In this document: piece after piece, positions 10,630 through 22,600 of the stretch
How positions within the stretch are numbered: position 1 is the first letter of the stretch
Layout of the letters: each line of letters starts with the position of its first letter
DNA from: Congeria kusceri
Lineage: Eukaryota; Mollusca; Bivalvia; Myida; Dreissenidae
Direction: 5' to 3'
DNA length: 64,000 nt
Assembly: GCA_027627225.1 (NCBI GenBank)
Contig: CM051040.1
Coordinates: forward strand, 30,423,634 to 30,487,633
Program-made: the position numbers and the translations under genes
Notes under the pieces: generated by a model
The model's database searches: none
What the model was told of the DNA's origin: nothing
What the model saw: only the letters and a program-made list of their open reading frames with translations

Positions 10630-13600
10630 CTGGAGAAGGAAACAAAGGAAAAGAACATAGTGGTTTTATTTATTATTTTCACTGTCATTGAAATTAGCAG
10701 TTTGATCAAGAAAGACAGAATTCTTTTTTTATATCATTACTTGAGAGCCAAAAACTGTTGCAAGCCCTCCCATATAAAACAGAGAATCTGAGCAAGCCTA
10801 GTCAGTGTTTTTTTTAGGGCCAATTTGGGGCCGAAATTCGGCCCTATTCCCCTGCTTAAAAAGTATATATTTTTCCCCTATATTAACCTTAGAATTCCCT
10901 TTCGAATGTAAGCTTTATATAAAAAAAATTGACCAAAATCGAACAAAAATTGTCTACGAAAGAGGAATTTTAGTAAACAATCCCAGCAATTCTTCATCAA
11001 ACCAAGTTGGTGCATAATCTAAGTCATCATTCGTAGCAAAACAATGGATTAATGTTTTATAACAAAGCAGAATATAATTATGCACGAAATAATGCTTTTC
11101 TGAAAAAAATCCCCTTTTGCCGCAAAATTCCCAATCTAAAGGGCCCCGCCACCTTTCCGCCAAAGGTGAAAAAAACACTGCTAATTCATCGTTTTACAGT
11201 GCAGGGCTTCGAGGTTTGTGCTCATGTTTGAAAATGTACATTGTTAAACATACAGCCATGTTGGTAGATACTGAGGTAATACCTGGACACTGGATGTAGA
11301 AGGTGTATAGGCATAGGGGGGCTGCCATACCTGGACACTGGATGTAGTAGGTGTATAGGCATAGGGGGGCTGCCATACCTGGAAACTGGATGTAGGTGTA
11401 TAGGCATAGGGGGGCTGCCATACCTGGACTCTGGATGTAGAAGGTGTATAGGCATAGGGGGCTGCCATACTTGGACTCTGGATGTAGAAGGTGTATAGGC
11501 ATAGGGGGGCTGCCATACCTGGAAACTGGATGTAGGTCTATAGGCATAGGGGGGCTGCCATACCTGGACTCTGGATGTAGAAGGTGTATAGGCATAGGGG
11601 GGCTGCCATACCGGGACACTGGATGTAGGTGTATAGGCATAGGGTCTGCCATACCTGGACTCTGGATGTACAAGGTGTATAGGCATAGGGGGCTGCCATA
11701 CCTGGACACTGGATGTAGAAGGTGTATAGGCATAGGGGTCTGCCATACCTGGACTCTGGATGTAGGTGTATAGGCATAGGGGTCTGCCATACCTGGACAC
11801 TGGATGTAGTAGGTGTATTGGCATAGGGGTCTGCCATACCTGGACTCTGGATGTACAAGGTGTATAGGCATAGGGGGCTGCCATACCTGGACTCTGGATG
11901 TAGAAGGTGTATAGGCATAGGGGGGCTGCCATACCTGGACACTGGATGTAGAAGGTGTACAGGCATAAGGGGGAACTGCCATACCTGGAAACTGGATGTA
12001 GGTGTATATGCATAGGGGGCTGCCATACCTGGACTCTGGATGTAGAAGGTGTATAGGCATAGGGGGGCTGCCATACCTGGACTCTGGATGTAGAAGGTGT
12101 ATAGGCATAGGGGGGCTGCCATACCTGGAAACTGGATGTAGGTGTATAGGCATAGGGGGGCTGCCATACCTGGACTCTGGATGTAGAAGGTGTATAGGCA
12201 TAGGGGGCTGCCATACCTGGACACTGGATGTAGAAGGTGTATAGGCATAGGGGGGGGCTGCCATACCTGGATACTGGATGTAGGTGTATAGGCATAGGGG
12301 GGCTGCCATACCTGGACACCGGATGTAGAAGGTGTATAGGCATAGGGGGGGGGCTGCCATACCTGGATACTGGATGTAGGTGTATAGGCATAGGGGGGCT
12401 GCCATACCTGGACACCGGATGTAGAAGGTGTATAGGCATAGGGCGGCTGCCATACCTGGACACTGGATGTAGAAGGTGTATAGGCATAGGGGGCTGCCAT
12501 ACCTGGATACTGGATGTAGAAGGTGTATAGGCATAGGGGGGCTGCCATACCTGGACACTGGATGTAGAAGGTGTATAGGCATAGGGGGACTGCCATACCT
12601 GGACACTGGATGTAGAGTGTATAGGCATAGGGGGCTGCCATACCTGGACACTGGATGTAGAAGGTGTATAGGCATAGGGGGGCTGCCATACCTGGATACT
12701 GGATGTAGAAGGTGTATAGGCATAGGGGGGCTGCCATACCTGGACACTGGATGTAGAAGGTGTATAGGCATAGGGGGGCTGCCATACCTGGACACTGGAT
12801 GCAGACGGTATATAGGCATAGGGGGGCTGCCATACCTGGACTCTGGATGTAGAAGGTGTATAGGCATAGGGGGGCTGCCATACCTGGACACTGGATGTAG
12901 AAGGTGTATAGGCATAGGGGGGCTGCCATACCTGGAAACTGGATGTAGAAGGTGTATAGGCATAGGGGGGCTGCCAGGTCCACTGGGGCGTATGAAGTAC
13001 AGGAAGCGACCATTCCTGGAGTTGTCCACACACTGTTCTATGAACTCCTTGATGGTGGACTTGCCATGGGAGTCGGGCTGCGACCAGAAACTGAAGTGAC
13101 CTGCAGTATAGACATGGCAAAATACATTTAAAAAAAATAAAAATAAATACATTTACCATATTTAAAACCACTGTTGCTGCTACCAGTGAAGCATTTAATG
13201 ATTGATAATGTGTGGTAATTGTCACTTAGTTTCTGTGCAAAAACATAGATCACAATTTAATTGCTTTTCTGAAAGTGACTAAAACAGAGTAACACAAAAA
13301 ATAGTTTTGGTCGATTTTGAGGCAGTTCCGAAACAAAGAGTGTCCGAAAACATAGATTAAATATGGTATGCCAGATATAATATTTTGAGCTGAAATTTAG
13401 CAAGGGTTGATAATACATTAATGAAGCTAAAGTGACCTGCAGTCAGACATTGCAAACATAGCTTGAAAAGTCAGTATCCGGACATCGGTTCCTACAGGCA
13501 TTGGTTCATACGCTATGTGTGATATAGGCGGACAATGGTTCCTACAGGCATTGGTTCATACGCTATGTTTGATATAGGCGGACAATGGTTCGTACACTAT

Positions 13601-16600
13601 TTTGACAGCCCAGACATTCGTTTAAATGGTTTAAAATCACTTCCAACATGGAACTTATAATGAACAAACGCGGTCAGGCTGTCCTGTGCTTCGAAGGTCA
13701 CTCCTACGCCAAGAAACCCACTTCCAAGTCAAGAATATGCTGGCAATGCAGTAAAAGTCACTCCGAATCATCCTGCAAGGATTCTTTCATTACAGACGTC
13801 AGTGTAAGTCAATTTATATGAGCCGCGTCGTGGGAAAACCGGACTTAATGCATGTGCGTAAAGTGTCATCCCGGATTAGCCTGTGCAGTCCGCACAGACT
13901 AATCCAGGACGGCACTTTCCGCCTACAGTGGATTTATGTTTAGAAGAGACTTCCTTGAAACAGAAAATACCATACAAGCGGAAAGTGCTGTCCTGGATTA
14001 GCCTGTGCCGACTGCACAGGCTAATCCGGGACAACACGTTACGCACATGCATTAAGACCGGTTTTATCACGACGCGCCACATTTATATAATGTTTCAATA
14101 AAAGACTATAGTAGAAGACAAAGGTTACAGTAGAAGATGAAAAGGTACTTCATTTAAAAACGCAGTTATGGTATTATTATACATAGCAAACTCGTGCACG
14201 AGATTAATTTTAGCAATAAAGCCTGCAATAAAAATAAGATAATGTCAAACAATATCTCTAAGTGAATAGTACCAATTAATGATTGTTAGTTCCTATCATT
14301 TTAATTTTTAGTATCTTGGAATGTTAGCCTTTGTTGAACAAAAAGGCCGTTAAAAACACACAGCGTTAATAATGACTCCTCCTAGAACTACTGAGTGAAA
14401 CAGTGTTACAGCCAATTACGATGGCTCCTATATTTGATATGATGACGATCTGAAAGCGTGAAACACGCTTAGCATGTGGTCAGTGTCAAAGCATTTTTCC
14501 AGAAAAATTAAATGTTTCAAAGTATATTTTCAATGCATCGTCCAAGAGTAAAAATGTATCAAAACGCCTTCTTTTATTTTATTTCTTGATTTCAGATCAC
14601 ACGTGAACAGTGCCAAGCCTCACTGCCTTGAAGCAGACCCCTTCATGATAGAGGCGAAGAAGCTCTGCTCCGAAATCATGGATGCTGCGCACGCGAACAG
14701 GGGTCAGTCCAAGGTATATATATATCAATCATGATTATCTTCGATACGATTATATGTAGATGTAAATTTGCTTGTTGGTGCGCGGGTATTCCTTCTGTGT
14801 GTGTTTATGCATGTTATTACATTTAAAATAACGATGAAATAAATACATATCGACTAAATACGCTGTTCTTCTGTTTATTTTTATTCCAATATCTGCATAA
14901 CGGCTTAATATCAGCGATAATTATATACAAATGACCGTCGTCTCATATTAATTATTATATAGGAACGAATGTCCGGGCTGTCAAAATAATATAGGAACGA
15001 TTGTCCGGGCTATAAAAATAATGTAGGAACGAGTGTCCGGGCTATAAAAATAATGTAGGAACGAGTGTCCGGGCTATAAAAATAATGTAGGAACGAGTGT
15101 CCAGGGTGTCATAATCATGTAGGAACCAACGTCAGCCTATATAAAAAATAGCGTAGGAACCAATGTCCGTAGGATCCAATTCCGGGATTCTGAAAAGTCA
15201 TATGAAGTACATGTATATGCCAAGCAGACCTCACAAAAACAACTTATAGTCATACACTTTAAAATTACACCATCTTAATTAAGGAATGCAAGGATAAAGG
15301 AATGATACTGTTTTCAAATATGCTCAAAAACTGCCATGAATAAAACTTCGCCAGTTACAAACTGATCACAAGCTTGACCATTACAAGGCCATTGAAAATA
15401 AATGAATTGATGCATGTGCATAAAGTGTCGTCCCAAATTAGCCTGTGCAGTCTGCATAGATGGTATTTTCTGTTTCAATGAAGTCTCTTCTAAACAGAAA
15501 TCCACTGCAGGCGGAAAGTGCCATCCTGGATTAGCCTGTGCGGACTGCACAGGCTAATCCGGAATGACACTTTACGCACATGCATTAAGTTCGGTTTTCT
15601 GTGCTTCCAAATCCACCAAAGTCTGTAATAAATTACATAACTAAAGCAATTTACAATTTTCTGTGCGATTCAAAACCTGAAAAGATTTAATGGAAAACAT
15701 GGATACAAGATTATGAGTATGGGGGGTTAAAAATCACAGATGTCGAATGCTTTTTACATGCTATAACAACGGGATGGATAAAAAGATATTTAGACGAAAA
15801 CAACAAAGAAAAATGGAAATATTTAATGAAATACAGACTTAGAAAAATTTGGGGGTCGCGGTGGCGTAGTGGATATGGTGTCCGCCTAGCGATCGGGAGG
15901 TCCCGGGTTCGATCCCCACTCAGCGTTCTCAAGATCTCCCCCAAGGACACCAAGTACTGGTTCTACCCAGGAAACGGACTCGAGAGTGTCTCTATAAGCC
16001 TTAGGCTTTCGATGCAATCGAGTTAAAATAAGTAGGTTTAAACTAAACTAAAAAATTTGGGAATGAGTTACTCTTTGATAGCAATATAGATAGCGCAATA
16101 AGTAAAAGAATTTGCTGGACAAATAATTTTTTACATGATACACTTATCTCTCGGGCTGAAATAAAACATAGATATAACCTTCAAAAAAACAGAAACAATG
16201 TAAGTACACAAACTGTTTGGAAAAATAAAACTATAACATCAAACACAAAATCCTTTTTCTATGAAGACTGGTATCACAGAGGAATAACATTAATTCAACA
16301 TTTGTATAACTACAAAGAAAAAGCATTTTACACGTTCAGTGATATTCAGTTTCTATATAACATAACAAATAGCGATTACTTAATATACATTTCTCTTGTG
16401 TCCGCAATCCCAATGGAATACAAAGAAAAACTAAAGCAAGAAACTCCAAACACATCCGGGAATAATGAAAACTTGAAACATCTAGTTATAAAGCAAAAAA
16501 AGCCAAATAAATGTCTATATAAGATACAGATTCAAAACCAGAACACAAATGAAAATGTCGAAAAGTACCGTACTGAATTAAACTGTAATTTAAAAGAACA

Positions 16601-19600
16601 TCGAAAAAACAACAACATTGTCCCATATAAATCCACAATAGATGTAACGTTCAGAAGTTTTCAGTATAAATTCATAATGAGAATTATTCCCACAAATAAA
16701 TTTGTACATACATGCAAAATAAAAACTAACGACTATGCGAATTTTATAATTTACATACTGAGACGATTGACCACTTATTTTGGGAATGTAATCACGTGCA
16801 AGACCTTTGGAGAACATTAGAAACCCTATTACAAGCAAAGAATGTACATACAACGATAACGAAACAAATTGCCCTTTTAGGTTTCATAGAAAGAAAACCT
16901 TTTCAAACATTGAATTTCATTATTATTTTAATGAAAGAATTCATATTTAAAATGAACAACATGCCGGTTTTTGAAAGCTTTATAGATTATCTAAAATCCA
17001 AAATTAACATTGAAGCTGAAATCTCGCAAATGAAAGACAAATATGAGCAACATTGCCGAAAATGGAACCAATTTACTATTTGCGATGTTTCTTAAGTCAT
17101 TTACATAACCTAATAAAACATTTGACAGTCATTGCAAAGATCTTGATATAATTTTATCTATACTTCCAACAGAATACCATAGTTTACATAGTTTTATTTA
17201 ACACTATGTTTGTTACTAATGAGCAAAAAAATAAGTGTATAATTTAGAAGTATATGTATTTATATATTATTAAAATGCATCATGTACGAGGGTGCACGAA
17301 TGCGTGCGAGTGCGTGCGTATGTGTGTGTGTGTGTGTGTGTATGTGGATGTGTAAGAACGAGTAAGCGTGAGGGAGTGCGAGAGTGAGCATATCATTATA
17401 TAAGTCCATTTTGAAATTGTGACATTGATGTGTAAAATTAAAATAAGTATGGATGATAATAAATTAGAAAAAGTCCGGTTTTCCCACGACACGCCTCAAA
17501 TTTGACATGGACATCAGACTTGGTTGGTAATTTATATCAATGACTTACACTTGCTTTAGATTCGTATCAGCGTTCTGATTTGTCAGAAACTGACACTGTC
17601 CTAAAATGATTGCAATTTTGATCACAGATTTGGGAAAACACATTATGAAAAGGTGGGAAAATAATTAAGATGATTAAAATTCAATTCCTAATTATTGAAA
17701 CCAGTGAAACAATGGTTGAACTCGGTATTTTAATGGCTTTCATCCATCAACATGCCAGTCATATCATGATACTCAACAAAATTTAACATTTCCTATGTAA
17801 TATTATAAGGAACTTGTTATACAGAATTAGGAGTTTTTCTTGTAATCCATTTGGAAAAACTAAAGATTTTTGTGATTGGGTCTTTTTACATGACTCTGCC
17901 AAAAAAAGAAAAGAAAACAATCACCAATGCTCCAGTGTACCTTTATGGTGCTCAATGCGTGTATGGTGAACTCGCCCCATGTTCTTGAACGACAGGCTAA
18001 GAATGTAGCGCTCGTCGGAACTGTCGCGCACCAGGAACGTCCCCTCCGGCTTGTTGGCCAGCTTTAACTCCGCCTCCTCCCAGCTTAGCGGTCCCCAGTA
18101 CCAACCCACCTACAGCAACGAAGATATTGTAATTTGTAAGGGTTGAAGCAATGAGCCAGGATTCGGGCCCGTATTCCCCAACCCATTATTAGACTTATGA
18201 GTTAAGAATAAAAAATATTCTTAACACTGTTCTGTTGTAAAAAGGCCGTTAGTTTGAAACTTACTAGGTATTCAAATATTCTTATTATAGCATGCTTTAT
18301 TTACAACAATTTGTTAATGACGCAAGCAACATTTGTACCACCATATTTGTGAAAACACAATGATTTGTTCTTGAGTCTAAGTCTGTTCTTTCTTCTTAAA
18401 GTCTAAGAATGGGTTGGTGAATATGAGCCCACTAAAATCACCCAAAATTAAGTCTCTTTGTGGGGTTTTTTGCAAGTGAATAGGTATTTATCAAACCAGT
18501 TTCTACAATTCTACTGGTCTTAATGTGTTTTCAAATGTTGAATGAATTTTTACAGCAATTTCAAAATGTTTACATGTGACAATCACTATGATCTCAGATT
18601 TTGGAATTCTGCACAGCAGCTATTTAAAATCTTGCCAAAGTCGAACAAAAATAAACAAGAGCTGTCTCAGGACAGCACACTCCGCTTTGTCAGAGTTCTG
18701 GGCCTTTGTCAGTGACCTAACATAAATTGATGGTCAGAGTTATGGGCCTTCGTCAATGACCTCACATAATGACCCCAAAGACGTGTGAAGTTTCAATTGA
18801 ATATCTGTAGATTAGTTACTTGAAGATATGTACTTGTTGTATGCAAACCTTAACCAGAGCAATATGCCGACGCCGACGAATGGGTGAGCAGAACAGCTCA
18901 GACTATTCGGTGAACAGTCGAGCTAAAAATGTTTGATATATAAATCTCTGAATTCTGTACTTACATCTTTTAATTGGCGCATGCTTTCCATAAAGTCCTG
19001 TGAATATGATACTGAAATAGACAAGGATAAATATGTATTTCATTTTACAGTGTGCAATAAATAAAAGGATAACATTAACAAATGCTAGTGTGAAAATGAT
19101 AATTTCCCAAATGTTGACAATGAACAGTGTAGTGTTGTCATATGCCAAATAAAATAGTGTTTGGTTATTTCACTCTTATTCTTAACCAGTTGATATTCAC
19201 TGTCAACACATTCAACGGCGGCAGGAAATATTAATTTTTTGGAAAAATATGTACTTAAAACCAAGCACTGTCTGTTTATAAGCTGTCTCCCATCAGGAAA
19301 ATGCAAACACCAAGAACTCAAACAGTATCTAGTACAAAAGAAGTTTCCTGCTATGAAAATGCAAACATCAAGAAATCAACACTATTAGTATAAAAGTTGT
19401 CTCCTGTGTTAAAAAGCAAAAATAAAAAATAGGCACCAAATAATAATTGGTGAAAAACTACCTCCCTTACTGAAAACGCAAACATGAAGACAACAAACAC
19501 TGTTTGTTTATTTGGAATATTCTCTGTATTTAACAGTATTTGAGTCATATAGCAGCCACAAGTTAACCTACTCACACTTTTCCTGGGCAAGCTTAGGCGA

Positions 19601-22600
19601 TTTAAGCGGTTTACCAGTACCAAGTGCACATACTTATGCTAGTAACTGAAAAGTACCTCCTTGAATCAGAGGTAGGCGGAGAATGGCCATAGAAATTATT
19701 TATTTGGGGCTCGAACTCAGGAACCCCGGATTGAGAGTCCAGCACTCTACCAAATGAAATAGCCGGGCCCTGCGACAACAAACACTATGTAAATTAGTTG
19801 TCACCATTAACGTAATTGCAAAATTATTTAACAGACCCAAAATTATCTGGTTTAAAGGGGCGTACTGACAGTAGATCGACAATGACATTTGCAAAAATAA
19901 AGTTTATTTTACATATAATTAATACTGAAGCATCGTTAAATACAATGCCCTTTTTCTATAAAAACTTATAAAACAAATTTATGTTGTTTTTATATATTAG
20001 CAATGGTCATCGATGATACATTTGCGGGCATGGGAAAATTTGTAGTTGATATGAATGAAATCTACATGAGGCACCGTTACATGCATGTGCATCATCGATA
20101 CATGTTGGGCAGCGTAGGCAAGTTTTCATTGAAGTGTGCAATTTTGTATGAGTGTGTTCGAATCCAACTGGAACCGTGTATCCACAAAATGTTGTTTTAA
20201 TTGCTTTGTATACATCTTTTCTTAATGATTCCATCAATTTATAATTGCTACTAAAAAATATATTCCAGAAAAATGGGATTATGTCCTGTTTTAATATGTG
20301 TCTATATTTATGGGAAATACAGTCAATTTGCCCCTTTAAAAGTTGTCTCCATTGCTGAAAAACACATTACAGGTTCAAAATACTTGGGCTGCAACAGTAT
20401 TCCAATATATTGTATTGTATTGCAATATGCATTTTCCATATTGTATTGCAATATGTGTTTTCCATATTGTATTGCAATATGCGTTTCCATATTGTATTGC
20501 AATACGTTATTCTGTTATGGCAATATATTGCCATATATTCCATACTATAATAACCCATTATAAATTTAAACAAAAGGGCCACGATGGCCCTAGGTCGATC
20601 ACCTGATATCTATGTATGAAGTTTCATTAAAATATCCCAATAAAATTTTCAAGTTATTGAGCGAAAACTGTTTTTCTATTTTTAGTAACAGTGACCTTGA
20701 CCCCACCCACCCCATATGCAATCCCAATTGAGGTCTCAATATAATGTATTTATGTATTAAGTTTCATTAAAATATCTCAATGCGTTCTCAAGATATTAAG
20801 AGCAAACTGTTTTTCTATTTTTAGTAACAGTGACCTTGACCCCACCCACCCCATATGCAATCCCATGCGAGGTGTCGATATAAGGTATCTATGTATAAAG
20901 TTTCATTAAAATATCTCAATGCGTTTTAAAGTTTTATTGAGCAGAAACGTTTTTTCTATTTTTAGTAACAGTGACCTTGACCCCACCCATCCCATATGCA
21001 ATCCCAATCGAGGTCGCGATATAATGTTTTAACCAAATATGAAACCTCTGGGCCTTGTGGTTTCAGAGAATAATTTAAATAACATTTTGCCATTTACGTC
21101 TATATAAACCATGTGAGCCCCCGGGTGTGCCCAGCTTTCACCCCAGGGGCATCATTTAAACAATCTTTATAGAGTACCAATACACAATGTTACATACCAA
21201 ATATAAAACCTCTAGGCCTTGAACTTTTAGAGGAGAAGATTTTAAAAGTCATTTTGCTATTTCAGTCTATATAAACCATGTGACCCCCAGGGTTTGGCCA
21301 GTTTTGACCCCAGGGGCATCACTTGAACAATCTTTGTAGAGGACCACTATACAATGTTACATACCAAATATGAAACCTCTGAGCCTTGCGGTTTCAGAGG
21401 AGAAGAGTTTTAAAGTCATTTTGCTATTCAAGTCTATATAAACCATGTGACCTGCGGGGTGTGGTCAGTTTTGACCCCAGGGGCATCATTTGAACAATCT
21501 TTGTAGAGGACAACTACACAATGTTACATACCAAATATGAAACCTCTGGGCCTTGCAATTTCAGAGATGATTTTTTAAGTCATTCTGCTATTCAAGTCTT
21601 CGTAAACCATGTGAGCCACGGGGTGTGGCCAGTTTTGACCCCAGGGGCATCATTTGAACAATCTTTGTAGAGGACCACTATACAATGTTACATACCAAAT
21701 ATGAAACCCTCTTGGCCTTGTGGTTTTAGAAGAGAAGATTTTTAAAGTCATTTTGCTATTCAATTCTATATAAACCATGTGACCCCCGAGGTGTGGCCAG
21801 TTTTGACCCCAGGGGCATCATTTGAACAATCTTTGTAGAGGACCATTATACAATGTTACATGCCAAATATGACACCTCTAGGCCTTGCGGTTTCAGAGAA
21901 GAAGATTTTTAAAGTCATTTTGCTATTTAAGTCTATATAAACCATGTGACCCCCGGGGTGTGGCCAGTTTTGACCCCAGGGGCATCATTTGAACAATATT
22001 TGTTGAGGACCACTAAAAAATGCTACATACCAAATATAAAACCCTTGGGCCTTGCGGTTTCAGAGAAGATGATTTTTAAAGTCATTTGCTATTCAAGTCT
22101 ATATAAACCATGTGACCCCAGGGGTGTGGCCAGTTTTGACCCCAGGGGCATCATTTGAACAATATGTGTAGAGGACCACTATACAATGTTACATACCAAA
22201 TATAAAACCTCTGGGCCTTGCGGTTTTAGAGGAGAAGATTTTTAAAGTCATTTTGCTATTCAAGTCTATATATACCATGTGAGCCACGGGATGTGGCCAG
22301 TTTTGACCCCAGGGGCATCATTTGAACAACCTCTGGGCCTTGGGGTTTCAGAGGAGAAGATTTTAAAAGTCATTTTGCTATTCATGTCTATATAAACCAT
22401 GTGACCCCCAGGGTGTGGCCAATTTTGACCCCAGGGGCATCATTAACAATCTTTGTAGAGGACCACTATACAATGTTACATACCAAATATGAAACCTCTT
22501 GGCCTTGCGGTTTCAGAGAAGTCATTTTGCTATACAAGTCTATATAAACCATGTGACCCCTGGGGCGTTGCCAGTTTTGACCCCAGGGGCATAGTTTGAA

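Larger units (their letters stand above)
13472..15192 (+). mobile_element. FLYWCH-encoding DNA transposon with long inverted repeats, about 1.72 kb
   Basis: The left end (13472-13625) and the reverse complement of the right end (14955-15192) align: both start CAG(T/A)ATCC, then repeat units with GGTTCCTAC, ATATAGGC and TTTTGACAGCCC(A/G)GACATTCG. The TIRs are about 150-230 bp long and are built of short direct subrepeats (61 bp on the left, 33 bp on the right). A 6-bp duplication AAAAGT flanks the element (13466-13471, 15193-15198). The plus strand between the TIRs holds two exon-like segments, the first a FLYWCH domain. A foldback MITE (13820-14080) sits in the intron. The whole lies in a SOCS7 intron on the opposite strand. 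Confidence 0.7.

Noticed and set aside
11194..13225. Long minus-strand frames of about 650, 667 and 497 codons and plus-strand frames over the minisatellite
   Set aside because: They are products of a 48-bp unit lacking stops; only the first part (12932-13100) is SOCS7 coding.
13883..14101. Frame encoding Cys/Leu-rich peptides in the foldback repeat
   Set aside because: The same peptides appear in all MITE copies and on both strands; noncoding element.
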